Origin: Microtetraspora sp. NBRC 13810
GTDB taxonomy: Bacteria; Actinomycetota; Actinomycetes; Streptosporangiales; Streptosporangiaceae
DNA: 64,000 nucleotides
NCBI RefSeq assembly: GCF_030268685.1
Contig: NZ_BSRQ01000012.1
Span: 124,001 to 188,000 of the forward strand
Direction: 5' to 3'
Positions 58,061-64,000 of this stretch are shown here, piece after piece. Made by a program: the position numbers and the translations under genes. The notes below the pieces were generated by a model. That model saw only the letters and a list, made by a program, of their open reading frames with translations. It did no database searches and was not told the DNA's origin. Numbering within the stretch: position 1 is the first letter of the stretch; each line of letters opens with the position of its first letter.

Positions 58061-58450
58061 ATGGGCGGGCGGGAAGGCGTTCCGGGCGGGGCCGAGGAGC
58101 GGGCGGTGACGGAGGCGGTCCGGGCGGGCGACGAGACGACGTTCGCCGGGCCGGCCGAGCGGTACCGGCACGAGCTGCGGGTGCACTGCTACCGGATGCT
58201 CGGGTCGTTCGCCGACGCCGAGGACGTGGTGCAGGAGACGCTGCTGCGGGCGGACGCCCGGCAGACGATGCCGCCGGTCCCCGCGCTGTTCGACGGGCGC
58301 GCGGCGATCCTCGCGATGTGGGCGCCGGTGCTGTCCGGCCCGGACGCGTGGGGCGAGTGGCGCGCCCTGCCCACCGCCGCGAACCGGCAGCCCGCGCCCG
58401 CCCGTCACACGAACGGCAGACGAACCGAGCGAAGGCGGGAACGGTCATGA
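58061..58450 (+). pseudogene. ECF sigma-70 factor with large in-frame internal deletion
   Basis: The N-terminal part is sigma region 2.1-2.2 ([40 protein letters not shown]). The frame then jumps, without a stop, to the SnoaL-like C-terminal domain ([20 protein letters not shown]). Regions 2.3 to 4 (promoter melting and -35 recognition), roughly 170 residues, are absent. The product, 129 residues, cannot act as a sigma factor. The junction lies near 58255. It overlaps the next gene by four bases, so the old operon layout is kept. Confidence 0.8.
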
Positions 58451-58872
58451 CGCACCACGAGGACGCCGAACTGAAGAGGCTGGACCGGCTGACCGGCACC
58501 TGGAAGGTCGCCGGCGGCGCCGCCGGGCAGGTCACCTACCGCTGGCTGGAGGGCGGGTTCTTCCTCGTCCAGGACATCGACCTCGAACAGGACGGCCGGT
58601 CGATCAAGGGCATCGAGGTCATCGGCGGGGAGCGGGTGTTCGGCGCCGCCGAGCCGAGCGCGGACCTCACATCCCGCTTCTACGGCAGCGAGGGCAGCAC
58701 CTTCGGCTACGTCTACGAGATCGAGGGCGACACCCTCACCGTCTGGGGCGGGGAGAAGGGCTCCCCGGCTTGTTACCGGGGCGTCTTCGACGCGGACGGC
58801 ACCACCGTGACCGGCGCCTGGGTCCATCCGGGAGGGGGCGGCCCCCCCTCCACGATGACCCGGATCGGCTGA
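58447..58872 (+). CDS. DUF1579-like lipocalin-type protein
   Basis: A 141-residue soluble protein resembling the beta-barrel DUF1579 family: [20 protein letters not shown] at the start, then [36 protein letters not shown] and [20 protein letters not shown]. Such proteins probably bind a small hydrophobic ligand; no enzyme activity is known. Its ATG overlaps the stop of the gutted sigma gene, so it was probably that sigma factor's target or partner. Followed by a terminator hairpin. Confidence 0.8.
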   Translation: MTHHEDAELKRLDRLTGTWKVAGGAAGQVTYRWLEGGFFLVQDIDLEQDGRSIKGIEVIGGERVFGAAEPSADLTSRFYGSEGSTFGYVYEIEGDTLTVWGGEKGSPACYRGVFDADGTTVTGAWVHPGGGGPPSTMTRIG

Positions 58873-58874
58873 AA

Positions 58875-58896
58875 CCCCCTGGCGCGGGTCAGGGGG
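58875..58896 (+). terminator. Hairpin terminator, with a second hairpin just downstream
   Basis: CCCCCTG (58875-58881), eight-base loop, CAGGGGG (58890-58896) right after the stop at 58872. A second perfect hairpin GGGGGAAG (58907-58914)/CTTCCCCC (58918-58925) with a three-base loop abuts an ATG at 58926, which would be masked; this argues for the ATG at 58962 as the true start of the next gene. Confidence 0.7.
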
Positions 58897-58961
58897 AGGC
58901 AGGGGTGGGGGAAGGGGCTTCCCCCATGTCGGCGTGGGCGGCGGAGCCGGACCATCGACAT

Positions 58962-59576
58962 ATGGACACGACGCTCACCCGGCTCTCCTACACGGCCGGA
59001 CCCGCTCTCCTGATGGCCTACGGGATCATCCGGCTGCTCGACGGCCTCGACGGTACCCGCGGTCCGGGCCTGGCCTGGACGGCGGGGCACGTCGCCTTCC
59101 TGATCGGCGCGCTGCTGCTGGGAGCAGCGTGCGTGGGGCTGCGCCGGCTGGCGGGACCCCGCGCGGGGCTGCGCGGGATCGCCGCGGACCTCGGCCTGGC
59201 GGCCGGCCTGCTGGGCGCGCTGGCCACCGCCGTCCAGGCCGCCGTGGACGTCTACGCCGGTCTCGCCGCCGCCGACCGGGCCGGCATGGGCGAGATCTTC
59301 GACCAGGTGCAGAGCTACCCGGGTGTGATGCTCGCGGTCTACACGGTCGGGCCGGCGCTGCTCTTCGCCGGGCCGATCGTGCTCGGCGGCGTGCTCGCCG
59401 CCGGGTCGCCGCGCCTGCTGCCGGTGTGGAGCCCGGTCATGATGGTGGTCGGCACCGTGCTGGCGGCCACCGACCTGGACCGGCTGCCGCTGGGCGCGGC
59501 GTGCTTCTGGCTGGCCTTCGTGCCCGCGGCGGCGGCCTACCGGCCGAGCCGGGCGGCGATCCCGTCGAGCAGGTAG
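58962..59576 (+). CDS. Multi-pass membrane protein of unknown function
   Basis: A 204-residue protein with about six hydrophobic helices (RLSYTAGPALLMAYGIIRLL, GHVAFLIGALLLGAACVGL, GIAADLGLAAGLLGALATAV, VMLAVYTVGPALLFAGPIVL, VWSPVMMVVGTVLAATDL, AACFWLAFVPAAAAY). A polar loop DRAGMGEIFDQVQSYPG separates helices 3 and 4. ATG 58962 is chosen because an earlier ATG lies on a strong hairpin. Its 3' end overlaps by 40 bp the end of the convergent TetR gene. No family recognised. Confidence 0.75.
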   Translation: MDTTLTRLSYTAGPALLMAYGIIRLLDGLDGTRGPGLAWTAGHVAFLIGALLLGAACVGLRRLAGPRAGLRGIAADLGLAAGLLGALATAVQAAVDVYAGLAAADRAGMGEIFDQVQSYPGVMLAVYTVGPALLFAGPIVLGGVLAAGSPRLLPVWSPVMMVVGTVLAATDLDRLPLGAACFWLAFVPAAAAYRPSRAAIPSSR

Positions 59577-60205
59577 TCCAGGCCGTGCGCGAACGTGGCG
59601 TCCCAGTCCTCGCCGCTGAGGTGGCCGTGCTCGGCGAGGCTGGGATAGCGGTCGCGGTGCGCGCGCAGGTGCTCGTCGGCGGCCCGCCGGGCCGCCGTCT
59701 CGTCGTGTCCGCGCCAGGCGGCCTGCATCATCGCCGACCCGATGACGTAGTGCGACAGGCCGTAGGTGGCGGCGGTGAGGTGCGCGCCGGTGAGACCGGC
59801 CCGGACCAGCACCGCGTGCAGGAACTCGGTGCGGGCCAGCGCGTTGGGGCCCATGAGCGGGCGGCCGAGCAGAGCCCCGGTCCACGGGTGGCGGAGCATC
59901 GCCGCGTGCCACTCGCCCATCAGCGCCCGCGCGTCGGCCCGCCAGTCGCCGGACGGCTCACCCGGTAGCCGCGCCTCGCCGAACACCGCGTCGAGCGCCA
60001 GGTCGAGCACGTCGTCCTTGGTCTCGACGTGCCAGTAGAGGGTGGTGGACCCGGTCCCCAGGCGCTCGGCCAGCCGCCGCATGGTCAGCCTGGCCAGGCC
60101 CTCCTCGTCGAGCAGCGCGACCGCCTCGGCGACGATGCGCTCCCTGCTCATCGGCGGATCCTCCCGCCGTGCCCGCGCCTGTCTGAACCACACGCTCTCG
60201 CCCAT
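59537..60205 (-). CDS. TetR-family repressor (tetracycline-repressor-type C-terminal domain)
   Basis: A 222-residue repressor: HTH IVAEAVALLDEEGLARLTMR and RLAERLGTGSTTLYWHVETK, then a ligand-binding domain of the TetR_C type (about 90-220, GEWHAAMLRHPWTGALLGRP). It is divergent from an ABC-F gene across about 77 bp that contain AGTACGT (60218-60224) and ACGAGTAC (60228-60235), a near-palindromic candidate operator. It therefore probably controls the ABC-F resistance protein and itself in response to an antibiotic. Confidence 0.9.
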   Translation of the reverse strand: MGESVWFRQARARREDPPMSRERIVAEAVALLDEEGLARLTMRRLAERLGTGSTTLYWHVETKDDVLDLALDAVFGEARLPGEPSGDWRADARALMGEWHAAMLRHPWTGALLGRPLMGPNALARTEFLHAVLVRAGLTGAHLTAATYGLSHYVIGSAMMQAAWRGHDETAARRAADEHLRAHRDRYPSLAEHGHLSGEDWDATFAHGLDYLLDGIAARLGR

Positions 60206-60217
60206 GCCGCCAAGTCT

Positions 60218-60235
60218 AGTACGTTGGACGAGTAC
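60218..60235. promoter_or_regulatory. Candidate TetR operator between divergent genes
   Basis: AGTACGT, three bases, ACGAGTAC: an inverted repeat with one extra base in the right arm, centred in the gap between the TetR start (60205) and the ABC-F start (60283). Confidence 0.45.
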
Positions 60236-60282
60236 CGGATCGTTGGTCCGGTAGCCGGATCGGCGTTCGAGTGGAGGCGGCC

Positions 60283-61881
60283 GTGGGACATGTGGACGTG
60301 CGCGGGCTCACCTATGTGCTGCCGGACGGGCGGCTGCTCCTCAACGACGTGTCGTTCCGGGTGGGCGACGGCGTCAAGGCCGCCCTCGTCGGGCCCAACG
60401 GCGCGGGCAAGACCACGCTGCTCCGGCTGATCGCCGGCGACCTGCGCCCGGCGGAGGGCACGGTGTCCGGGTCGGGCGGGCTGGGGGTGATGCGGCAGTT
60501 CGTGGCCGGCGACCGGACGGTGGGGGAGCTGCTCATGGCGGTCGCGCCCGGCCGGGTCCGCGCGGCGGCGAGCGCGCTGGCCCGCGCGGAGGCCGGGCTG
60601 GGGGCGGACGAGGCGAGCCAGCTCGGCTACGCGCAGGCGATCACCGACTACACCGACGCGGGCGGCTACGACCTGGAGGTGGTGTGGGACGCGTGCGCCA
60701 CCGAGGCGCTCGGCCTGCCGTACGACGCCGTGCGGGAGCGGAGGGCGGGCACGCTGTCCGGAGGCGAGCAGAAGCGGCTGATGCTGGAGGCGCTGCTGCG
60801 CGGCCCGGACGAGGTGCTGCTGCTGGACGAGCCGGACAACTACCTGGACGTGCCGGGCAAGGAGTGGCTGGCGGAGCGGCTGCGCGCCACCGCCAAGACC
60901 GTCCTGCTCGTCTCGCACGACCGGCGGCTGCTCGCCGACGCCGCCGACCGGATCGTCACCGTCGAGGACCGCGGCGTGTGGGTGCACGGCGGCGGCTTCG
61001 CCACCTACGCCCAGGGCCGGCGCGACCGTACGGCCCGCCTCGACGAGCTGCGCCGCCGCTGGGACGAGGAACACGCCCGGCTGAGACGGCTCGTGCACAC
61101 CCTGCGGCAGCGGGCCGCGGGCAACGACGCCGTCTCCTCGGCGTACGCGGCGGCCCGGACCAGGCTGGCCAGGTTCGAGGAGGCCGGCCCGCCGCCGGAG
61201 GCGCCCAGGGAGCAGAACGTCCGGATGCGGCTGCGCGGCGGGCGCACCGGCAAGCGGGCCCTGATCTGCGCGGGGCTGGAGCTGACCGGCCTGACCCGCC
61301 CGTTCGACCTGGAGGTCTGGTACGGCGAGCGGGTCGCGGTCCTCGGTCCCAACGGCTCGGGCAAGTCCCGCTTCCTCCAACTCCTCGCCGAGCCGCCCGC
61401 CCCCGCTTCCCCCGGCCCCGCCGTACCGCACCGCGGGACGGCCAGGCTCGGCGCCCGCGTCGTCCCCGGCCGGTTCGTCCAGACGCACACCCGCCCCGAC
61501 CTGCACGGCCGGACGCCCGCCGACATCGTGACCGCCGGGCACGCGCTCACCCTCAACGACGCGATGCGCGCGCTGGCCCGCTACGAGCTGGCCCCCGCCG
61601 GACGGCAGCCCTTCGAGACGCTGTCCGGCGGGCAGCAGGCCAGGTTGCAGATCCTGCTGCTGGAACTCTCCGGCTGCACCCTGCTGCTGCTCGACGAGCC
61701 CACCGACAACCTCGACCTGGCCAGTGCCCAGGCCCTCCAGGACGGCCTGGAGGGCTTCGAGGGCACCGTCCTGGCGGTCACCCACGACCGCTGGTTCGCC
61801 GCCGACTTCGACCGCTTCCTCTACTTCGGCGCCGACGGCCACATCCGGGAGACCCCCGAACCGCTGTGGCGCGCGGGCTGA
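60283..61881 (+). CDS. ABC-F family ribosome-associated ATPase (antibiotic resistance type)
   Basis: A 532-residue soluble protein with two ATPase domains and no membrane part. Domain 1: Walker A GPNGAGKTT, signature LSGGEQKRL, Walker B LLLDEPDNYLD. The linker (about 225-310, RDRTARLDELRRRWDEEHAR) is the inter-domain arm that reaches the ribosomal P/E site. Domain 2: Walker A GPNGSGKSR, signature LSGGQQARL, Walker B LLLDEPTDNLD. Such proteins displace macrolides, lincosamides or pleuromutilins. GTG 60283 has GGAGG six bases upstream. The divergent TetR gene supports inducible resistance. Confidence 0.92.
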   Translation: MGHVDVRGLTYVLPDGRLLLNDVSFRVGDGVKAALVGPNGAGKTTLLRLIAGDLRPAEGTVSGSGGLGVMRQFVAGDRTVGELLMAVAPGRVRAAASALARAEAGLGADEASQLGYAQAITDYTDAGGYDLEVVWDACATEALGLPYDAVRERRAGTLSGGEQKRLMLEALLRGPDEVLLLDEPDNYLDVPGKEWLAERLRATAKTVLLVSHDRRLLADAADRIVTVEDRGVWVHGGGFATYAQGRRDRTARLDELRRRWDEEHARLRRLVHTLRQRAAGNDAVSSAYAAARTRLARFEEAGPPPEAPREQNVRMRLRGGRTGKRALICAGLELTGLTRPFDLEVWYGERVAVLGPNGSGKSRFLQLLAEPPAPASPGPAVPHRGTARLGARVVPGRFVQTHTRPDLHGRTPADIVTAGHALTLNDAMRALARYELAPAGRQPFETLSGGQQARLQILLLELSGCTLLLLDEPTDNLDLASAQALQDGLEGFEGTVLAVTHDRWFAADFDRFLYFGADGHIRETPEPLWRAG

Positions 61882-61906
61882 ACCCGGCGAGGACGAGGCC
61901 GAGCGG

Positions 61907-63487
61907 CTACGGACGCCAGGCCGGGTCTCTGCCCAGGAAGGCGGCGAGGCGGTCGGCGGGGGTGGCGGTGGCGGGTACCTCGTGTTCGGGGGCGAACGAG
62001 CCGCCCGGGGTGCGCGGGACGTCGCCGTAGATCTCGCGGACCGAGGGCAGGATCGCCTCGGCCACGTCGGGGGCGAGATCCGTGGGGCGGCCGATCGCCC
62101 TGGCGAGGTCCCAGCCGTGCACCAGCATCTCGATCACGACCTGCTCGACCAGCCGCCAGCCCGGCGCCGGGCCGTACTCCCGGTCGAGCATGCCGGGCTC
62201 GCGGAAGACGGCCATCGTCGCCTCCGCCGCCGAGCGGAACGCCGCCACGTGGTCGTCGCCGAGATGGTCGTCGGTGAAGACGTCGGTGCGCGGGGCCCCC
62301 GCGGCCAGGCCGGTCCACATCAGGTTCTCCCACACCAGGTGGTTGAGCAGGGTGCGCACGTCCCAGCCGGCACACGGGGTGGGATCGGCCATCATGTCCG
62401 GCGTGACCGCGGTCATCAGGGCCTCCACCTCGGCCAGCACCCGGGCGCAGGAGTCCGGCAGCCGGGCCTGCTCGTCGCCGGCCCGCTCGCGGAGCATCTC
62501 GGCCACCCGGGCGGTGCGCATCCCCGGCTCCGGGTTGGCGCGCAGCGCGGTGATCAGCCACCGCCCCTCCGCCGCGAGGCTCGGCGGCACCGGCATCCCG
62601 TTGATCACACAGGTGAGCTGCCAGTACCGCTCCACCCGGGTGTCGGCGGCCATCTCCAGCTGTTCCAGCAGCAGCCGCCTGGCCTCCGCGCCGTCGCCGC
62701 CGGGCCGCCCGGCGTCCGGCTGGGTGGGCAGCCAGGCGGCGACGACATCCGCCACCACCTGGTCGGCGGTCGCCGAGTCCGCGGCGATCCCCTCGGTCAT
62801 CGCGGCGGCGACCTTCGCCGTCCACAGGTCGGTGACCTCGCGCACCGAGCCGACGTCCTTCTCGTCGTGCGGGCCGGGGGCGTGCTCGTCGGCGTACTCC
62901 GCCATCCGCCGCATGGCCGCGCGCAGGCCCGGGTCGCGTACCAGCTCGTGCAGCTCGATCCAGGCGTCGAGCTGCTCCCGGGTGGGCTCATCGGGCAGGT
63001 CGGGGGTGGCCGCGAGCAACTGGTCGCGGTAGGTCGGGACGTTCAGGCCGTCCACCGTCTCGTCGACCAGCTCGTGGATGATCGCTTTGCGTTCGGCGGC
63101 GGACAGTCGTGCCAGTCTCGTCATCAGGGAAAGCTCCTCGGTGGTGGACCCGCGGGCGGAGATCGCCCGCAGCACCGCCTGCCGCGTCCGCAGCAGGCGG
63201 ATCTGCCCCTCCAGGGCATCGGCATGGATCGCCGCCACCTCCGCCAGGCCGCGCCCGCGATCGACGACGTCCCGGATCGCGGTCATGCCCAGCCCGAGCT
63301 CCCGCAACGTACGGGCCAGCTCAAGCCGGGCCACGGCCTCGGGCTCGTAGAGCCGGTAACCGGCTTCGGTACGGCCGGCCGGCGGCACCACGCCGATGTC
63401 GGACCAGTGCCGGATCAGCTTCACCGACAACCCGGTCCTCCTGGCCAGCTCGCCGATGCTCAACAGCGCGGTGTCGTCGCCATGCAC
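61907..63487 (-). CDS. MerR-family regulator fused to a TIGR03086-type (DinB/mycothiol-dependent isomerase-like) domain
   Basis: About 526 residues. Residues 1-330 are a complete MerR regulator: HTH SIGELARRTGLSVKLIRHWS, wing YRLYEPEAVARLELARTLRE, and a long helical sensor (EVTDLWTAKVAAAMTEGIAA). Residues 335-526 are a TIGR03086-like four-helix bundle (PTPCAGWDVRTLLNHLVWEN, VVIEMLVHGWDLARAIGRP) with His residues in metal-site positions, related to mycothiol-dependent maleylpyruvate isomerases. The frame is continuous. GTG 63487 is chosen because a palindromic operator occupies 63504-63520, where the longest frame would start. Convergent with the ABC-F gene. Confidence 0.85.
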   Translation of the reverse strand: MHGDDTALLSIGELARRTGLSVKLIRHWSDIGVVPPAGRTEAGYRLYEPEAVARLELARTLRELGLGMTAIRDVVDRGRGLAEVAAIHADALEGQIRLLRTRQAVLRAISARGSTTEELSLMTRLARLSAAERKAIIHELVDETVDGLNVPTYRDQLLAATPDLPDEPTREQLDAWIELHELVRDPGLRAAMRRMAEYADEHAPGPHDEKDVGSVREVTDLWTAKVAAAMTEGIAADSATADQVVADVVAAWLPTQPDAGRPGGDGAEARRLLLEQLEMAADTRVERYWQLTCVINGMPVPPSLAAEGRWLITALRANPEPGMRTARVAEMLRERAGDEQARLPDSCARVLAEVEALMTAVTPDMMADPTPCAGWDVRTLLNHLVWENLMWTGLAAGAPRTDVFTDDHLGDDHVAAFRSAAEATMAVFREPGMLDREYGPAPGWRLVEQVVIEMLVHGWDLARAIGRPTDLAPDVAEAILPSVREIYGDVPRTPGGSFAPEHEVPATATPADRLAAFLGRDPAWRP

Positions 63488-63503
63488 GCGACCAAGCTTC
63501 CGG

Positions 63504-63520
63504 TCTCCCACAGTGGGAGA
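63504..63520 (-). promoter_or_regulatory. Perfect 17-bp palindrome in the MerR-type autoregulatory promoter
   Basis: TCTCCCAC-A-GTGGGAGA, perfect on both arms. On the minus strand a TTGACT (-35-like, about 63527-63522) precedes it and GAAGCT lies 19 bases further on, so the operator sits in a long MerR-style spacer. It most likely binds the protein encoded immediately downstream. Confidence 0.75.
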
Positions 63521-63642
63521 GTCAACCCGGGCGGGCCGCCCGGCGCGACGGCCGCCGCGGTGCGAAGGCTCCTTCGCGGCGCGGTAGAGCTGAGAGAGGA
63601 CATGCCGGGACCGGCTTCGAAGCCCGGAAGGCGGCAGTCCGG

Positions 63643-64000
63643 TCAGGGCACCGGGTCGATCTCGACGTGCGGGTCGTACCGGGCGATCTCGTCACCCCGG
63701 TCGGTCAGGATCGGCCAGCCGGTGCTCCGGGCGCACCAGATCACGTGCGCGGCCGTGACGTCCCTGGACCCGTCGAGGATCTCCCCGATGACGCTCACCT
63801 TGCCGGCCGTGAAGTCGTCCACCCTGACGCCCTCCGTGGTGGCCAGTTGGTCCAGCTCCACCTGGGTGTCCAGCGGCGCGATGGAGAAGACCTCGGCGAG
63901 CGCGGTCGAGGGGATGACGATGCCGCCCCCGCGCAGCAGGCAGAGCGTGGTGACGCTGCGGGAGTAGGAGGTCTTCCCGACCGCGATGTCGACCAGCGCG
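63643..64000 (-). CDS. PIN-domain-like protein, N-terminus beyond window
   Basis: The frame runs open off the right edge; the last 118 or so residues are visible. ALVDIAVGKTSYSRSVTTLC, IVIPSTALAEVFSIAPLD, then SRDVTAAHVIWCARSTGWPI and LTDRGDEIARYDPHVEIDP resemble the later strands of a PIN nuclease domain, with acidic residues in LVD, AEV and TDRGDE positions. PIN proteins act as toxins of VapBC pairs or as stand-alone RNases. No antitoxin can be seen because the upstream side is cut off. The first acidic residue is not certain. Confidence 0.6.
   Translation of the reverse strand, partial: ALVDIAVGKTSYSRSVTTLCLLRGGGIVIPSTALAEVFSIAPLDTQVELDQLATTEGVRVDDFTAGKVSVIGEILDGSRDVTAAHVIWCARSTGWPILTDRGDEIARYDPHVEIDPVP

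Noticed and set aside
1-64000. tRNA, rRNA, integrase/attachment sites and replication origins
   Set aside because: No cloverleaf-like or rRNA-like stretches, integrase genes or DnaA-box clusters were recognised by eye; a tRNAscan-SE/Infernal run would settle it.

Overview
The window is GC-rich throughout, with strong G/C third-position bias, many GTG starts and dense ATGA/GTGA stop-start overlaps. It carries several ECF sigma factors, MmyB-type XRE regulators, a SepF-like protein and a TIGR03086-type mycothiol-associated domain. This points to a filamentous actinomycete; a Streptosporangiales-type genus is my guess and no more. No rRNA, tRNA or CRISPR array was seen.

1-4217 (minus strand) is the end of a secondary-metabolite cluster cut by the window edge. 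Five tightly coupled genes encode a non-heme iron halogenase with the Ala-for-Asp facial triad, a stand-alone adenylation domain, a stand-alone carrier protein, a type II thioesterase and an acyl-CoA-dehydrogenase-like flavoprotein. This set matches, part for part, the kutzneride KtzD/B/C/F/A system for cryptic chlorination and cyclopropane amino acid formation. 4693-8674 is housekeeping mixed with decay: a glutathione peroxidase, a DksA/TraR zinc finger, a truncated sigma factor, a sigma factor with a Trp-to-amber stop, and a gutted anti-sigma gene.

8843-13284 is a compact RiPP locus: a 52-residue precursor, a strong attenuator-like palindrome, an MvdC/D-type ATP-grasp ligase, a PpiC-related maturation protein and a C39-peptidase ABC exporter. 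13303-24640 holds ordinary accessory genes: DUF72, an XRE/membrane-protein/oxidoreductase operon, a Kef antiporter, a GH65 phosphorylase with its phosphoglucomutase, a GNAT, a beta-propeller and a DUF2218-methyltransferase fusion.

24739-31466 includes a secreted phosphodiester glycosidase, an ABC exporter behind a textbook SoxR-type promoter, an MmyB-type regulator, and an ECF sigma factor with a DHFR-like partner. 32697-36580 is a divergent locus: an XRE-plus-unknown-domain regulator facing a two-gene operon of a MIDAS-containing vWA/TROVE-like protein and an ARPP-like protein with a terminal HTH. I regard it as a candidate uncharacterised system. 37455-39016 is a DGPF/ECF sigma pair. 39090-45755 is a nucleobase or guanidino-nitrogen scavenging cluster: PucR regulator, NCS1 permease, a cytosine deaminase-polysaccharide deacetylase fusion and an agmatinase-family ureohydrolase.

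46019-50566 is an efflux operon (MarR, MFS with three C-terminal beta-sandwich repeats, YceI with a related N-terminal domain, second MarR), headed by two copies of a 13-bp operator. 50836-55047 is a graveyard: a CutA fragment abutting a regulator fragment, a frameshifted Tn3-family transposase tail and a frameshifted gene. 55192-64000 returns to intact regulators, enzymes and transporters (LysR/DapA-like, SepF-like, another gutted sigma factor, TetR/ABC-F, a MerR-TIGR03086 fusion behind a perfect palindrome, and a partial PIN-like protein).
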